The notes beneath the pieces were generated by a model, which made no database searches, was not told where the DNA came from, and saw only the letters and a list, made by a program, of their open reading frames with translations. From contig JAEUSB010000071.1 in assembly GCA_016788865.1 (NCBI GenBank), positions 1 to 64,000 on the forward strand: a stretch of DNA of 64,000 bases. Reading direction: 5' to 3'. Made by a program: the position numbers and the translations under genes. Of this stretch, positions 8,570-16,412 are shown piece by piece. Source of the DNA: Leptospirales bacterium (GTDB taxonomy: Bacteria > Spirochaetota > Leptospiria > Leptospirales > Leptonemataceae). Position 1 is the stretch's first letter. Each line of letters starts with the position of its first letter.

Positions 8570-10933
8570 TCAGCGAATCCGTCTGAAGGCGATCATGGCA
8601 ATATCATCCTTATGCTCGGATGGTCCCGGCAAGAAGACTGGCTTCCCGGTGAAAACCTCGACTTCGCGTGCCGTATTCTCAAGCAGAACTACCGGCTTCT
8701 TTCGCCCACCCTCCCGGATCAAGTTTCGCAAGCGCTCCACGCCGAATTGCTCATCGTTTGCATTCATTGCCTCGTTGAGGCCATCCGTGTATTGAAAGAA
8801 GAGGTCACCAGCGCTCAGTTTGATCTTCTGAGTTTCAAGGGCTGTTACAAATAGATCCGTGTCTACAGCGCCCAGTGGCAGGGCTGTAGCATCAAATTCC
8901 TCGATTGTGCCCGTCTTGTATCTGTAAACAATCGACTTGTTGTGTCCAGCATTGACTGCTTCAATTTCATTAGTCCGCTTGTCGAATATTCCCAGAAACA
9001 ATGTAATAAAGACGTTAGCCGGCGTATCTGTAAAGATCCTCGTATTGAGTTCCTTCGTGATGGTCTTAACGTCACGCGTTCTCCTGATGATGCCGTGCAA
9101 ATGTGCGCGAAGCATTGTCATGATTATTGCAGGTCCGGCGCCGTGGCTGGAAACGTCTGCGATACAAAATGCCATTTGATCCGGGCCGGCTTCGAGCAAA
9201 TCAAAATAGTCTCCACCCACACCCATCATCGCTTTGTAAAATGTACCGAAAGACAAGTAGCCTTCCATGTTTGCCGGCATGTGATCCGGAAGCAGGCGTT
9301 TCTGTATTTCTTCTGCGGCGGACATCTCTCCCCGCAATTCTTCGCGCTCACGTAATCCCTTGACCATGACATCGAGGGAGCGCGCCAGATCGCTTACTTC
9401 ATCCGAGCCCGTGGACTCAAACGTGACAGCCAGGTTTCCCTGGCCCACAAGTCTTGCGCCATCAATGATCGTCCGAATTCGTCGCACCAACACCGCGGAA
9501 AGAAGGGCCACCAGAAAGAAGATTCGAATGCCATAGGCGATTGCCGTGTCGAGCATACGGTCGCGCTGTTGAATTTGATTATCCTGAAACTTTTGCAGAT
9601 CCACAAGAATTCGAACATAGCCAGCAAGATCCTCTCTTAGTGCTTGCTCCGCCAGGGTAGTCAGAGGTGTGGAATCGATTGTGACCAGACGAACAAGAGC
9701 GTCATGCCGGTTGAACAACATTGCCTCTGAAACTCCGCCGTAAGGGTAAAGGGACTCGTATGCGCCGCTGAGAATCCAGGCGCGCAAGTAGGCGTAGCGG
9801 TTCTCGAATTGTTTTCGCCAATCCTCGCGACCGGAATAGCCGCGTGCAAAAGCCCCGTAGTCGTATCGCAGGATCAGTTGCGAGTCCAACAAGGCCCCTC
9901 GCAGGTTTCCAACTGCATCGTCCATGGACGCGCTGGCTTCCTTGTTCTCGGGGGCTAAGCGGTGGAGAGCAGCCATCAAAGCCGTATCACGTTCCCTTGT
10001 GAGCGCTGAGTAGGAATCCGCGAGCTTTTTCCAATCCGGATCGAGGAGGGCGAGCTTTGGTGATTTCTCCGCGAGAAGTTGATCTTCGCGTTTTACGAGC
10101 AAATCTCCCGCCGTCTTCAATTCTCTTGCGTATTTCTGATCCAGGCGTATCACGCCCGCGATTTTTCTGGCAGCCTCCGCCGCAAGAACCTGCCGCGCGC
10201 GAAAAGCCATTTCTTCATTCCGCGCAATTCCTCCCGTTAGCACCAGGAAGCGCTGTCCTTCATGCTGCATGGTTTCTGAGGAAATCGAATACAGGGAGAC
10301 AGGTGAAAGTTTCAAATCGACCGCAAACTGGTTGATAATTGCATCGTTGTAAGTGTCTGAGATGCCCATTGTATCTGCTGGATAACCCGTGGACTGAAGT
10401 TGACCCAGCCTGTCCAGGGTCTGAATTCGAAAACGTCTTCGGTCCAGGCCCGTCAGTGATTTGAGGTATACGTTGGAAAAATCAGATCCTGAAAGTATTC
10501 TGTTTTGAACGTAGCCTGCGGCAGTCGGAAAATCCTTATTGCCCAGGTAGAGAGCGGCGTTCCGGGCGAGCGTGACATAGCCATCCACACGTTCCCGAAC
10601 GGGTTCGGGAAGGCTGCGCTTTTGCGCATCCAGAATAGAGTTGTAAAACTCATCAGAAAAAACAAGGCGCGGTTTGAGGTCTGCGCGGTCTTCGACAAAC
10701 TGCTTGTTTTTCTGATTCAGTAATCTGGATTCTTCCAGACGTATGAGGTTCTTTTCGAGGTGTGCGCTTTCGAGGGTTAACTTTCTGGCCGGAAGAAAAT
10801 AGGCGGAAGTTTCTTTCTCCACTCGCTCTGAGAAGAAGCGATCCTGTTCTTTCCGTCCTGAGGCGATCAGGATCGCAATCACTACTACCAGTACAATTCC
10901 CGTGAAAATGGTCAGTTGCGCGCGTAATCCCAT
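8570..10933 (-). CDS. RsbU-like PP2C (SpoIIE) phosphatase with large extracytoplasmic sensor and HAMP domain
   Basis: A 787-residue membrane phosphatase expected to dephosphorylate the STAS protein two genes upstream and so release a partner. Membrane helix 1 spans about residues 7-25. A helical, mostly charged extracytoplasmic sensor of about 440 residues follows, then helix 2 (about 468-486) and HAMP (RTIIDGARLVGQGNLAVTFESTGSDEVSDLARSLDVMV). A coiled-coil linker (AAEEIQKRLLP) leads into the PP2C domain. Metal-binding aspartates are visible in GVGGDYFDLL, CIADVSSHGAGPA, QYTDGLNEA and HKDDIAMIAF, so it should be active. It is the last gene of the cluster, one base after the RsbW-like gene. 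The sensor's signal is unknown. Confidence 0.9.
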   Translation of the reverse strand: MGLRAQLTIFTGIVLVVVIAILIASGRKEQDRFFSERVEKETSAYFLPARKLTLESAHLEKNLIRLEESRLLNQKNKQFVEDRADLKPRLVFSDEFYNSILDAQKRSLPEPVRERVDGYVTLARNAALYLGNKDFPTAAGYVQNRILSGSDFSNVYLKSLTGLDRRRFRIQTLDRLGQLQSTGYPADTMGISDTYNDAIINQFAVDLKLSPVSLYSISSETMQHEGQRFLVLTGGIARNEEMAFRARQVLAAEAARKIAGVIRLDQKYARELKTAGDLLVKREDQLLAEKSPKLALLDPDWKKLADSYSALTRERDTALMAALHRLAPENKEASASMDDAVGNLRGALLDSQLILRYDYGAFARGYSGREDWRKQFENRYAYLRAWILSGAYESLYPYGGVSEAMLFNRHDALVRLVTIDSTPLTTLAEQALREDLAGYVRILVDLQKFQDNQIQQRDRMLDTAIAYGIRIFFLVALLSAVLVRRIRTIIDGARLVGQGNLAVTFESTGSDEVSDLARSLDVMVKGLREREELRGEMSAAEEIQKRLLPDHMPANMEGYLSFGTFYKAMMGVGGDYFDLLEAGPDQMAFCIADVSSHGAGPAIIMTMLRAHLHGIIRRTRDVKTITKELNTRIFTDTPANVFITLFLGIFDKRTNEIEAVNAGHNKSIVYRYKTGTIEEFDATALPLGAVDTDLFVTALETQKIKLSAGDLFFQYTDGLNEAMNANDEQFGVERLRNLIREGGRKKPVVLLENTAREVEVFTGKPVFLPGPSEHKDDIAMIAFRRIR

Positions 10934-10934
10934 A

Positions 10935-11357
10935 TCAACTCCGGATAGCTTTGAATAGCGAGAGCGAGTTTCCGCCGCCTGGCCTGCGGCTATATGACGT
11001 TTTCATAATCGTTGAATAAAGGTGGATCCCCAGGCCGTGGTCTTCGCCGCTTGCGGCGTGACGCGCCAGGTCTATTTCCGACGAGGCTGCCGTCGGATCA
11101 AACTCCGGTGCCCGATCCTGGAAGTTGAATTCAATCCCTCCGGTGACTTTACTGATATGCAGATCTACGGGAGGATGATCGCCTTCGCCGTAGCCGTGCT
11201 GAACTATGTTTACAAAGGCTTCATCCAGTGCCAGAATTACGCGGTTCTTTTCGATTTCATCCAGGGCATCTCCAATGAAAGCATCTGCAGCATCCCGCAT
11301 GCGATCCAATTCTGAAACGTTACTCTTCAGAATGAGATGGATGGGATGATCCGGCAA
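10935..11357 (-). CDS. RsbW-like serine-protein kinase / anti-sigma factor (GHKL ATPase)
   Basis: A 140-residue stand-alone GHKL ATPase. The N box is LALDEAFVNIVQHGYGEGDH and the G2-type ATP lid contains GEDHGLGIHLYSTIMK. This is the RsbW/SpoIIAB/BtrW fold: it binds a sigma factor or other target and phosphorylates the STAS partner. The start is TTG one base after the stop of the STAS gene, with GGCGGGG seven bases upstream. Its position between a STAS protein and a PP2C phosphatase makes a full partner-switching set likely. No sigma factor gene lies nearby, so its output target is unknown. Confidence 0.9.
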   Translation of the reverse strand: MPDHPIHLILKSNVSELDRMRDAADAFIGDALDEIEKNRVILALDEAFVNIVQHGYGEGDHPPVDLHISKVTGGIEFNFQDRAPEFDPTAASSEIDLARHAASGEDHGLGIHLYSTIMKTSYSRRPGGGNSLSLFKAIRS

Positions 11358-11358
11358 C

Positions 11359-11697
11359 TTAGAACCCCGCCAGGGCTTCTTGGACGCCCGGAAACATTGG
11401 GAACAGCAGCGTGAATTTCATAAGGTCAAACACATCCTTGACCTGTGGTTTGACTGCGGCCAGGCGGATTCCCCCGCCTGCTTTCTTTGCATCCGCTTGA
11501 TTCGCGTTGAGAATTCCAAGCCCTGCAGACGAAATGTAAGTGAGCTCGGAGAGGTCCAATACCAGTTTCGCGTGGCCTGTTCCGATTTGTCCACGCAACT
11601 GCTCGTTGGCAGTGGGCGCACTCTGCGCATCCAGTTTTCCTACCATTTTCAAAACGACTACGCCGCCGGCGGCGGATTGTGAGATTTTAAAGTCCAA
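11359..11697 (-). CDS. STAS-domain anti-anti-sigma factor (RsbV-like)
   Basis: A 112-residue single STAS domain. The phosphorylation loop is LVLDLSELTYISSAGLGIL, with Ser57 the expected acceptor (SAG motif) and Ser56 next to it. In the unphosphorylated form it should bind the RsbW-like kinase and free the kinase's other partner; the RsbU-like phosphatase resets it. It starts at TTG with a strong GGGAGG six bases upstream; that site overlaps the stop of the preceding gene, so the two are probably coupled. The C terminus (FDLMKFTLLFPMFPGVQEAL) is standard for RsbV/SpoIIAA relatives. Confidence 0.92.
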   Translation of the reverse strand: MDFKISQSAAGGVVVLKMVGKLDAQSAPTANEQLRGQIGTGHAKLVLDLSELTYISSAGLGILNANQADAKKAGGGIRLAAVKPQVKDVFDLMKFTLLFPMFPGVQEALAGF

Positions 11698-11699
11698 AG

Positions 11700-12620
11700 T
11701 TAGCCTCCCTTTTTTAACTCTTCCCAGAGTCCCTTTTCTGTAATGATTTCGTACAGCTTACTTTCCATGCGATCAACCTCCAGATGATACCTCACATCGG
11801 GGTTGCCCTGGAAAATATGTGCGTACTTACGAATCCCTTTGATTGCTTTCTTGATGTCCGCCTGGGTAATTGCTGTGACTATTTGAAAGTGCAAACTAAT
11901 CGCCATGAACTCTTCAAGTTCGGCGTTGAATCCCGGATAACGTTTCTCGAATGCAGCGACCACCTCACGTACGTGGGGCATATTGTTGTCCTCGCTATCC
12001 GCATGCTGGACCATGTATTGCGCGATCAACTTGCGGCAGCGAGGCAGATCGTCGTTTCGGTTTGCGACTTGAATCTTGTTGAATAGAATTGCGGCCTCTT
12101 GCTGAATCTCCACCTTGATTTGTGTCTTGCCGAGATCGACAGGAGCAAAGGCCTTTTTGAAATCATCCGGCGTCATGGCCTGAAGACCCTGGGAGAATAG
12201 TTCGTTGCTTCGGTTCTGATAAACGTTCTTGAATTGGTCGAGTCTGGGCAAGAGGACCTGCACAAAGTCAATGGCCTCGGGGGCGGTTGAAACCTTGGTA
12301 TGCTCCGTCATCTTTCCGAGAAAGAAGATGGTGGCATCGCCAACAGAGGAAAGAGTTTCGTTCAGTGCCTGCGAAATCAGGCGCTTACAAAGCGGCGCTA
12401 CCGTATGTACTGATCCTGGTTCTTGTGCGGACAGTTCAATGCGATCCGTCATACGTTTGGCTGTGTCCGCTGCCGGTGCTCGTCTCCAACCGGCTTCACG
12501 CAACGGCTCCCAGAGATAGGTTACAAAGGTCTTCTTGCCGGTCATGGCCAGGAGCCGGACGATCTTAATCATGTCCTCCGCAACAGGTACGGGAACTTTG
12601 CGCATGCTGCGCAGATCCAT
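11700..12620 (-). CDS. Unknown helical cytoplasmic protein in the partner-switching operon
   Basis: A 306-residue protein I do not recognise. It has no signal peptide or membrane segment and is predicted mostly helical and strongly charged. One patch is MTPDDFKKAFAPVDLGKTQ (mid-protein). A C-terminal half of regularly spaced helices (AILFNKIQVANRNDDLPRCRKLI, ADIKKAIKGIRKYAHIFQ) could be a helical-repeat array. It starts at ATG with GGAG eight bases upstream, five bases after the stop of the small membrane protein gene and just before rsbV. Its place suggests it is a regulator or target of the partner switch, but nothing in the sequence proves this. Confidence 0.6.
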   Translation of the reverse strand: MDLRSMRKVPVPVAEDMIKIVRLLAMTGKKTFVTYLWEPLREAGWRRAPAADTAKRMTDRIELSAQEPGSVHTVAPLCKRLISQALNETLSSVGDATIFFLGKMTEHTKVSTAPEAIDFVQVLLPRLDQFKNVYQNRSNELFSQGLQAMTPDDFKKAFAPVDLGKTQIKVEIQQEAAILFNKIQVANRNDDLPRCRKLIAQYMVQHADSEDNNMPHVREVVAAFEKRYPGFNAELEEFMAISLHFQIVTAITQADIKKAIKGIRKYAHIFQGNPDVRYHLEVDRMESKLYEIITEKGLWEELKKGG

Positions 12621-12624
12621 AGGC

Positions 12625-12927
12625 TTACTCCGGAATCCGCTTTTCGGCGCGCCGAACTAGAAAATTATAGAAGCTTCCAAAGCCCAATGAGAATAGCAGT
12701 GAATCCGTTGCTGCATAGAACAGATCGAACAATGCACCCAGGACGCTTTGCAATACGGTCAGGTCAGTGTCGCCGGCTCCGTACGGATTGGGATGAATAG
12801 ACTGAAATGCGCTCATGAATTCTCCGCCAAAGGTTGAGCTGAGCCTGGTCCAGGCACTGAGGACCAGGATAATGAGCGAGCAAAGGGTTGTGAAACTGAT
12901 CGCAAACGATGTCAGATGAAGCCGCAT
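12625..12927 (-). CDS. Small two-helix membrane protein (holin-like / 'bacteriophage holin' annotated type)
   Basis: A 100-residue membrane protein. The first helix spans about residues 8-28 and the second about 63-88 (LGALFDLFYAATDSLLFSLGFGSFYNFL). The pattern 'HPNPYG... SVLGALFDLFYAATDSLLFSLGFGSFYNFLVRR' resembles a widespread family of small membrane proteins (loop with Y..Y.., then G...G..Y.F.D......FG..YN) sometimes annotated as phage holin-like, though no phage genes occur here. It heads the five-gene leftward unit ending in the RsbU-like phosphatase. The role is unknown; it might be a membrane partner of the switch. Confidence 0.6.
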   Translation of the reverse strand: MRLHLTSFAISFTTLCSLIILVLSAWTRLSSTFGGEFMSAFQSIHPNPYGAGDTDLTVLQSVLGALFDLFYAATDSLLFSLGFGSFYNFLVRRAEKRIPE

Positions 12928-13020
12928 GCCATAGAGGGGCCCTCGCCTGGTGGCATGTCAACATCTAAAACAAATTTCGGCACGATACCTACGAAACAGG
13001 GTATGAAAGGCACTTTTTGC

Positions 13021-14925
13021 TTATCGAGCCGCGAGGAGGTCCCTCAGGTCGGCAAGGCGCGGATTTGACTTGTCCGTGCGCTCCGCTTCTGCCAGGATCT
13101 TGAGCGCGCGGTCGCGATTGCCCGTCAGCCTGCAGAGGTCTGCAAGGTTAATGAGGTTTTTGACATTGGCAGGATCCCGCAATCGGATCCGTTCAGCCTG
13201 GGCAATGCCAAATGCAAGCAATGCGGGGTCGCGATTCTTCCGGTACAGAAGTTTGCTCAAGTAGGCTGTAGTGTGAATAGCTTCGGTGTCGCAAGGGTTT
13301 AATTCGACATACTCTCGGTATGCCTTCCAGCTACCTGTGAGATCAGTTTCGGCACTCAGTGAACGGGCTAATTGACCCGCCTTTTCAATTGCTTTTCCGA
13401 TATCGTTCAAACGCTCCGCCGATTCGTCCTCTCGATATCCCAGGCGCATCAGGCTCAAATCGTCCACAATATGTCCAGCCTTCTGGAGTTCTGTCTTGAT
13501 CTGTGCAAGATCGCCACCGGCGTTTTGCACGATGGCTCGAAAAAGATTCTCGTCCTCATTCATGATCCTTGTTCCACTTTCCTGGACTCCGATCTCAAGA
13601 TCATCGCGACCATCGGATCCGATGACGAGTATATCCTGTGGCTCGAGTTGCAGCGTACGAATTCGCATTCCTTGCGTAATCCCCGTCACACCCAATTTTC
13701 GCAGAATGTGCTCGTCTTCGACGAGTTTTGCTTCGCGGTTTCGGTAAAGCACGATGCGAGGGTGCTCCGCATTAATGTAGTAGAGCAGTCCTGTTTCATT
13801 GTCTAGAATTCCGAGCAGAGCTGAAACCAGCATACTACCGTCGAACGTTGTAAAAACATTGTGCAGATCGACGAAGCAATCTTTGAGCCAAACTTCCGGC
13901 GGCTTCTGGCTATCGCGCGAGCTATGCGTTCGCTGAATGACCGATTGAAATACAGTACCAAGGACAAGTGCTCCACCAGCACCTTGAATTGATTTGCCCA
14001 TGGCATCGCCATTTATGAACGCCGTGAACGGCTTTCCCTGAAGTTCCACAGCATGAGCGCAAAGATAGTCGCCGCCAATTTCCGATTCGCGGTTCCTGAA
14101 TATGAATTTCTTGTGCTGATCCAGGAGAAATTCGATATCGACAGGATGTCTTGGAGCAGAGTTGGCTATCAGAGGTTTGATTAGAAGCGACGTCAGGAAA
14201 TAATCGCCGTCCTGTTTCTCTTTCAACTTGACCACTTCGTCCATTCTTTCGCGAACTTCGCGGCCTTGTTCTATGATTTTGCGATGGTTATTGAACATGT
14301 GGAAGCGATAATGATCCAGGACGACGGACATAATGAAGGAAAGTATGTAAGCGATTGCAATATTTTGCATCGAGTACTGAGCCGCATCTGTTCCAAGCCT
14401 GGGACCGAACAAAGCGATCGATGCGACAAAAAGAGCTATGGAAAGGAAATAGAGTATGTAGCTGCCAAGGAGCGAGAAGGGGATAAACACCGTGAGCATC
14501 ACTACGACCTGCAGACCCGAGACATAGTTGGGATCGTCTGCAATCCGCCCGGTGAAGAAGGCACAGCTCAGCAATACATACCCGTAGAGGGCGTACATCC
14601 ATCCCAGACCCTTTCCACGAAACCGGATGCTGGTTATTTTCTCCAGGACAATTGCCAGGAGCATCAACAAGGAAATGATACTGAGCGTGATCCGGAAGTA
14701 GAAGAGCTCGGGAAAGTCCGGATGGAGTTTTTTGTCCGTGTCGAGCGCAAACCCCAGCCAGGCGATAAGGGACACGAGAGCTGCCGGCCAATGAAGGATT
14801 CGAGCCTGACCGTGAAGGCTTTCGATGAAATCGGCTTTGAACCGTCGCCGATCCGGGTTCCGTTGGATCATGAATTCACTGATTCCGAGCCCCCCGAAAA
14901 GGTCATGCAAAATCTTGTGAGACAA
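13021..14925 (-). CDS. Membrane SpoIIE/PP2C phosphatase with TPR-like C-terminal tail
   Basis: A 634-residue protein. The N-terminal part has six hydrophobic segments (about residues 40-210). A coiled-coil linker (REVRERMDEVVKLKEKQDG) leads to a PP2C/SpoIIE domain (about 245-505) with aspartates in EIGGDYLCAH, INGDAMGKSIQGAGG, VIGSDGRDDLEIG and VDDLSLMRLG. The last 120 residues form TPR-like helices (NPCDTEAIHTTAYLSKLLY; DPANVKNLINLADLCRLTGN). The GDAMGKSIQGAGGALVLG core is, from memory, typical of leptospiral SpoIIE phosphatases. It is a separate gene upstream of the partner-switch operon (93-base gap) and may act on the same STAS protein. Confidence 0.88.
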   Translation of the reverse strand: MSHKILHDLFGGLGISEFMIQRNPDRRRFKADFIESLHGQARILHWPAALVSLIAWLGFALDTDKKLHPDFPELFYFRITLSIISLLMLLAIVLEKITSIRFRGKGLGWMYALYGYVLLSCAFFTGRIADDPNYVSGLQVVVMLTVFIPFSLLGSYILYFLSIALFVASIALFGPRLGTDAAQYSMQNIAIAYILSFIMSVVLDHYRFHMFNNHRKIIEQGREVRERMDEVVKLKEKQDGDYFLTSLLIKPLIANSAPRHPVDIEFLLDQHKKFIFRNRESEIGGDYLCAHAVELQGKPFTAFINGDAMGKSIQGAGGALVLGTVFQSVIQRTHSSRDSQKPPEVWLKDCFVDLHNVFTTFDGSMLVSALLGILDNETGLLYYINAEHPRIVLYRNREAKLVEDEHILRKLGVTGITQGMRIRTLQLEPQDILVIGSDGRDDLEIGVQESGTRIMNEDENLFRAIVQNAGGDLAQIKTELQKAGHIVDDLSLMRLGYREDESAERLNDIGKAIEKAGQLARSLSAETDLTGSWKAYREYVELNPCDTEAIHTTAYLSKLLYRKNRDPALLAFGIAQAERIRLRDPANVKNLINLADLCRLTGNRDRALKILAEAERTDKSNPRLADLRDLLAAR

Positions 14926-15118
14926 TATGACAGATTCTGACTAATTGTCAAGGTCAAGCGGCGAGAGTCCGCACACCCTGTTGGCCGGTATTGATTCACT
15001 GGCTGTTTGCTGGCGAACCAGATGGATTAGTAGTAGTTCAGTAGATCTTCAGTTTCCGCGGCGCCGAGCATTCGCGCTGATGCAATCGTCGGTTGTCCTT
15101 CCTGGGCCTGGCAATATT

Positions 15119-15144
15119 GTTCTGGAGCCTTGCGGCTCCAGAAC
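15119..15144 (-). terminator. Perfect 11-bp hairpin after the TMEM43-family gene
   Basis: GTTCTGGAGCC, loop TTGC and GGCTCCAGAAC form a perfect 11-pair stem 14 bases past the stop of the leftward TMEM43-family gene. A U-rich tail is weak, so it may act as a rho-independent terminator or as an RNA-stabilising stem. Confidence 0.6.
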
Positions 15145-15157
15145 GTTTCGCCTAACG

Positions 15158-16279
15158 TTAAGCCGTTGCCGGGCTGCTTTTCTTTTTGTAGATCAAGAAA
15201 CCTGCAATTGCAACTACCAGTAAGAGGATTAGCCAGAAGTATTCGATAATGATAAAGGCCAGACCCATTATCACAAACGAGAACACTCCGAAGACCACTT
15301 GAATCAAGCCTTTGCCAAATCCACCGATGAGAGGTATGAACTCTATCAGTTGGAGAATTGGTCCGGTTAACATCGTAAGTCCAAGCCAGAAGCAGACTAC
15401 GCTGCCGAGAAACCATCCAATCGTCCATTTTGAATCAGCGCTAGAAATTGCTTTCATTGTGCCTTCAAACGAGCCAGGTCCAACCTTCAGCCATGAGCCG
15501 GCTAGCATTCCCGTTTTGCCGGTGGAATACTCTTCAAACTGTCCAGATGGAAGAGCACCGATCACGGTATACGTTTCGCCTTCCTTGTATGTTGTGCCGG
15601 AGAAACTCACGCGTTCGCATCCTGCTGCCGGGCTCGAAGTGGCGCACGATGCCTTGAAGTAGAAAGACCCACTGTACTCCGAAAGATCAGCGGTAAGTTC
15701 ATTCTTTGTTAGCTTCACACCCGGTAGACCGACTGCGTCGAGTTTGCCAGGATTCACCGGATATGTTGCACCGCCTGAAGCAATTGTAACGCGTCCCGGA
15801 GTGAAACTGGCGCTGCTGGTAGTTGGCGATGGGTTGGACTTACCTTCACAACCCTTCTTGCTTCCCACGTTTGTGTCAGGTTTGCTGGTCCAGGTCAACT
15901 TACAATCGTACACATCTTTTTCAATCGTTGTGTTGCCATCTTTTTCTTTCTTTGTTTCTTTCTTCTGTTCCCAGGCATACATTTCTGCCGAGCGGGAAAG
16001 GGAAAGATAACGACCCGGCTTTACGAATTGCGGATCTCCAATCATTTCTGAATCGAGTGTGCCTGTGGCGTACACCGCCTTTTTTGCTGCAGCCGCTTTG
16101 CTTGCTTCAGCTGCAGGCAATGCCCCTTTGAATACTTCCGATGCTTGTTCGCGCTTGGACGCAATGCACGTAATCACGAACGCTCCGGGCAATAAAACCA
16201 GCCCGAGCAGCATTCCGCCGAACGAACTTTTCATTTTGTCCCAGGGTCCGATGACTCTTGTTTCACCATCTACTGCCAT
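15158..16279 (-). CDS. TMEM43-family membrane protein
   Basis: A 373-residue membrane protein. One N-terminal helix (about residues 23-42, FGGMLLGLVLLPGAFVITC) is followed by a large extracytoplasmic region and a cluster of about four C-terminal helices (WTIGWFLGSVVCFWLGLTML ... IEFIPLIGGFGKGLIQVVFG ... WLILLLVVAIAGFLIYKKK). This layout and the IEFIPLIGG motif match the bacterial TMEM43 (LUMA) family of unknown biochemical role. I chose the ATG at 16279, which follows GAGGAAGAG, over an ATG 18 codons upstream. The soluble region has low-complexity charged stretches (KKETKKEKDGNTTIEKD). It stands alone between lon and the SpoIIE gene with hairpins on both sides. Confidence 0.8.
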   Translation of the reverse strand: MAVDGETRVIGPWDKMKSSFGGMLLGLVLLPGAFVITCIASKREQASEVFKGALPAAEASKAAAAKKAVYATGTLDSEMIGDPQFVKPGRYLSLSRSAEMYAWEQKKETKKEKDGNTTIEKDVYDCKLTWTSKPDTNVGSKKGCEGKSNPSPTTSSASFTPGRVTIASGGATYPVNPGKLDAVGLPGVKLTKNELTADLSEYSGSFYFKASCATSSPAAGCERVSFSGTTYKEGETYTVIGALPSGQFEEYSTGKTGMLAGSWLKVGPGSFEGTMKAISSADSKWTIGWFLGSVVCFWLGLTMLTGPILQLIEFIPLIGGFGKGLIQVVFGVFSFVIMGLAFIIIEYFWLILLLVVAIAGFLIYKKKSSPATA

Positions 16280-16338
16280 TCTCTTCCTCGCATTTTTTTG
16301 GGAGAGATTAGCAGAACGCGAAATTCGATTCAACTAAA

Positions 16339-16372
16339 ATTCAGCCGCGCCCAGGTCTGGCGCGGCCTGAAT
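16339..16372 (-). terminator. Rho-independent terminator of lon
   Basis: On the minus strand a seven-pair G+C stem (GGCGCGG with CCGCGCC, 7-nt loop) is extended by ATTCAG pairing around one bulged base and is followed by TTTTAG. It lies about 40 bases past the lon stop, before the TMEM43-family gene, and fits an intrinsic terminator. Confidence 0.7.
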
Positions 16373-16412
16373 CTGGAACGGGTCTAATTGACGCTACGTC
16401 GCCTGCTGGAGT

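Noticed and set aside
12625-12927. Prophage signal from the holin-like protein
   Set aside because: No other phage genes are near; this small membrane family is common outside phages.
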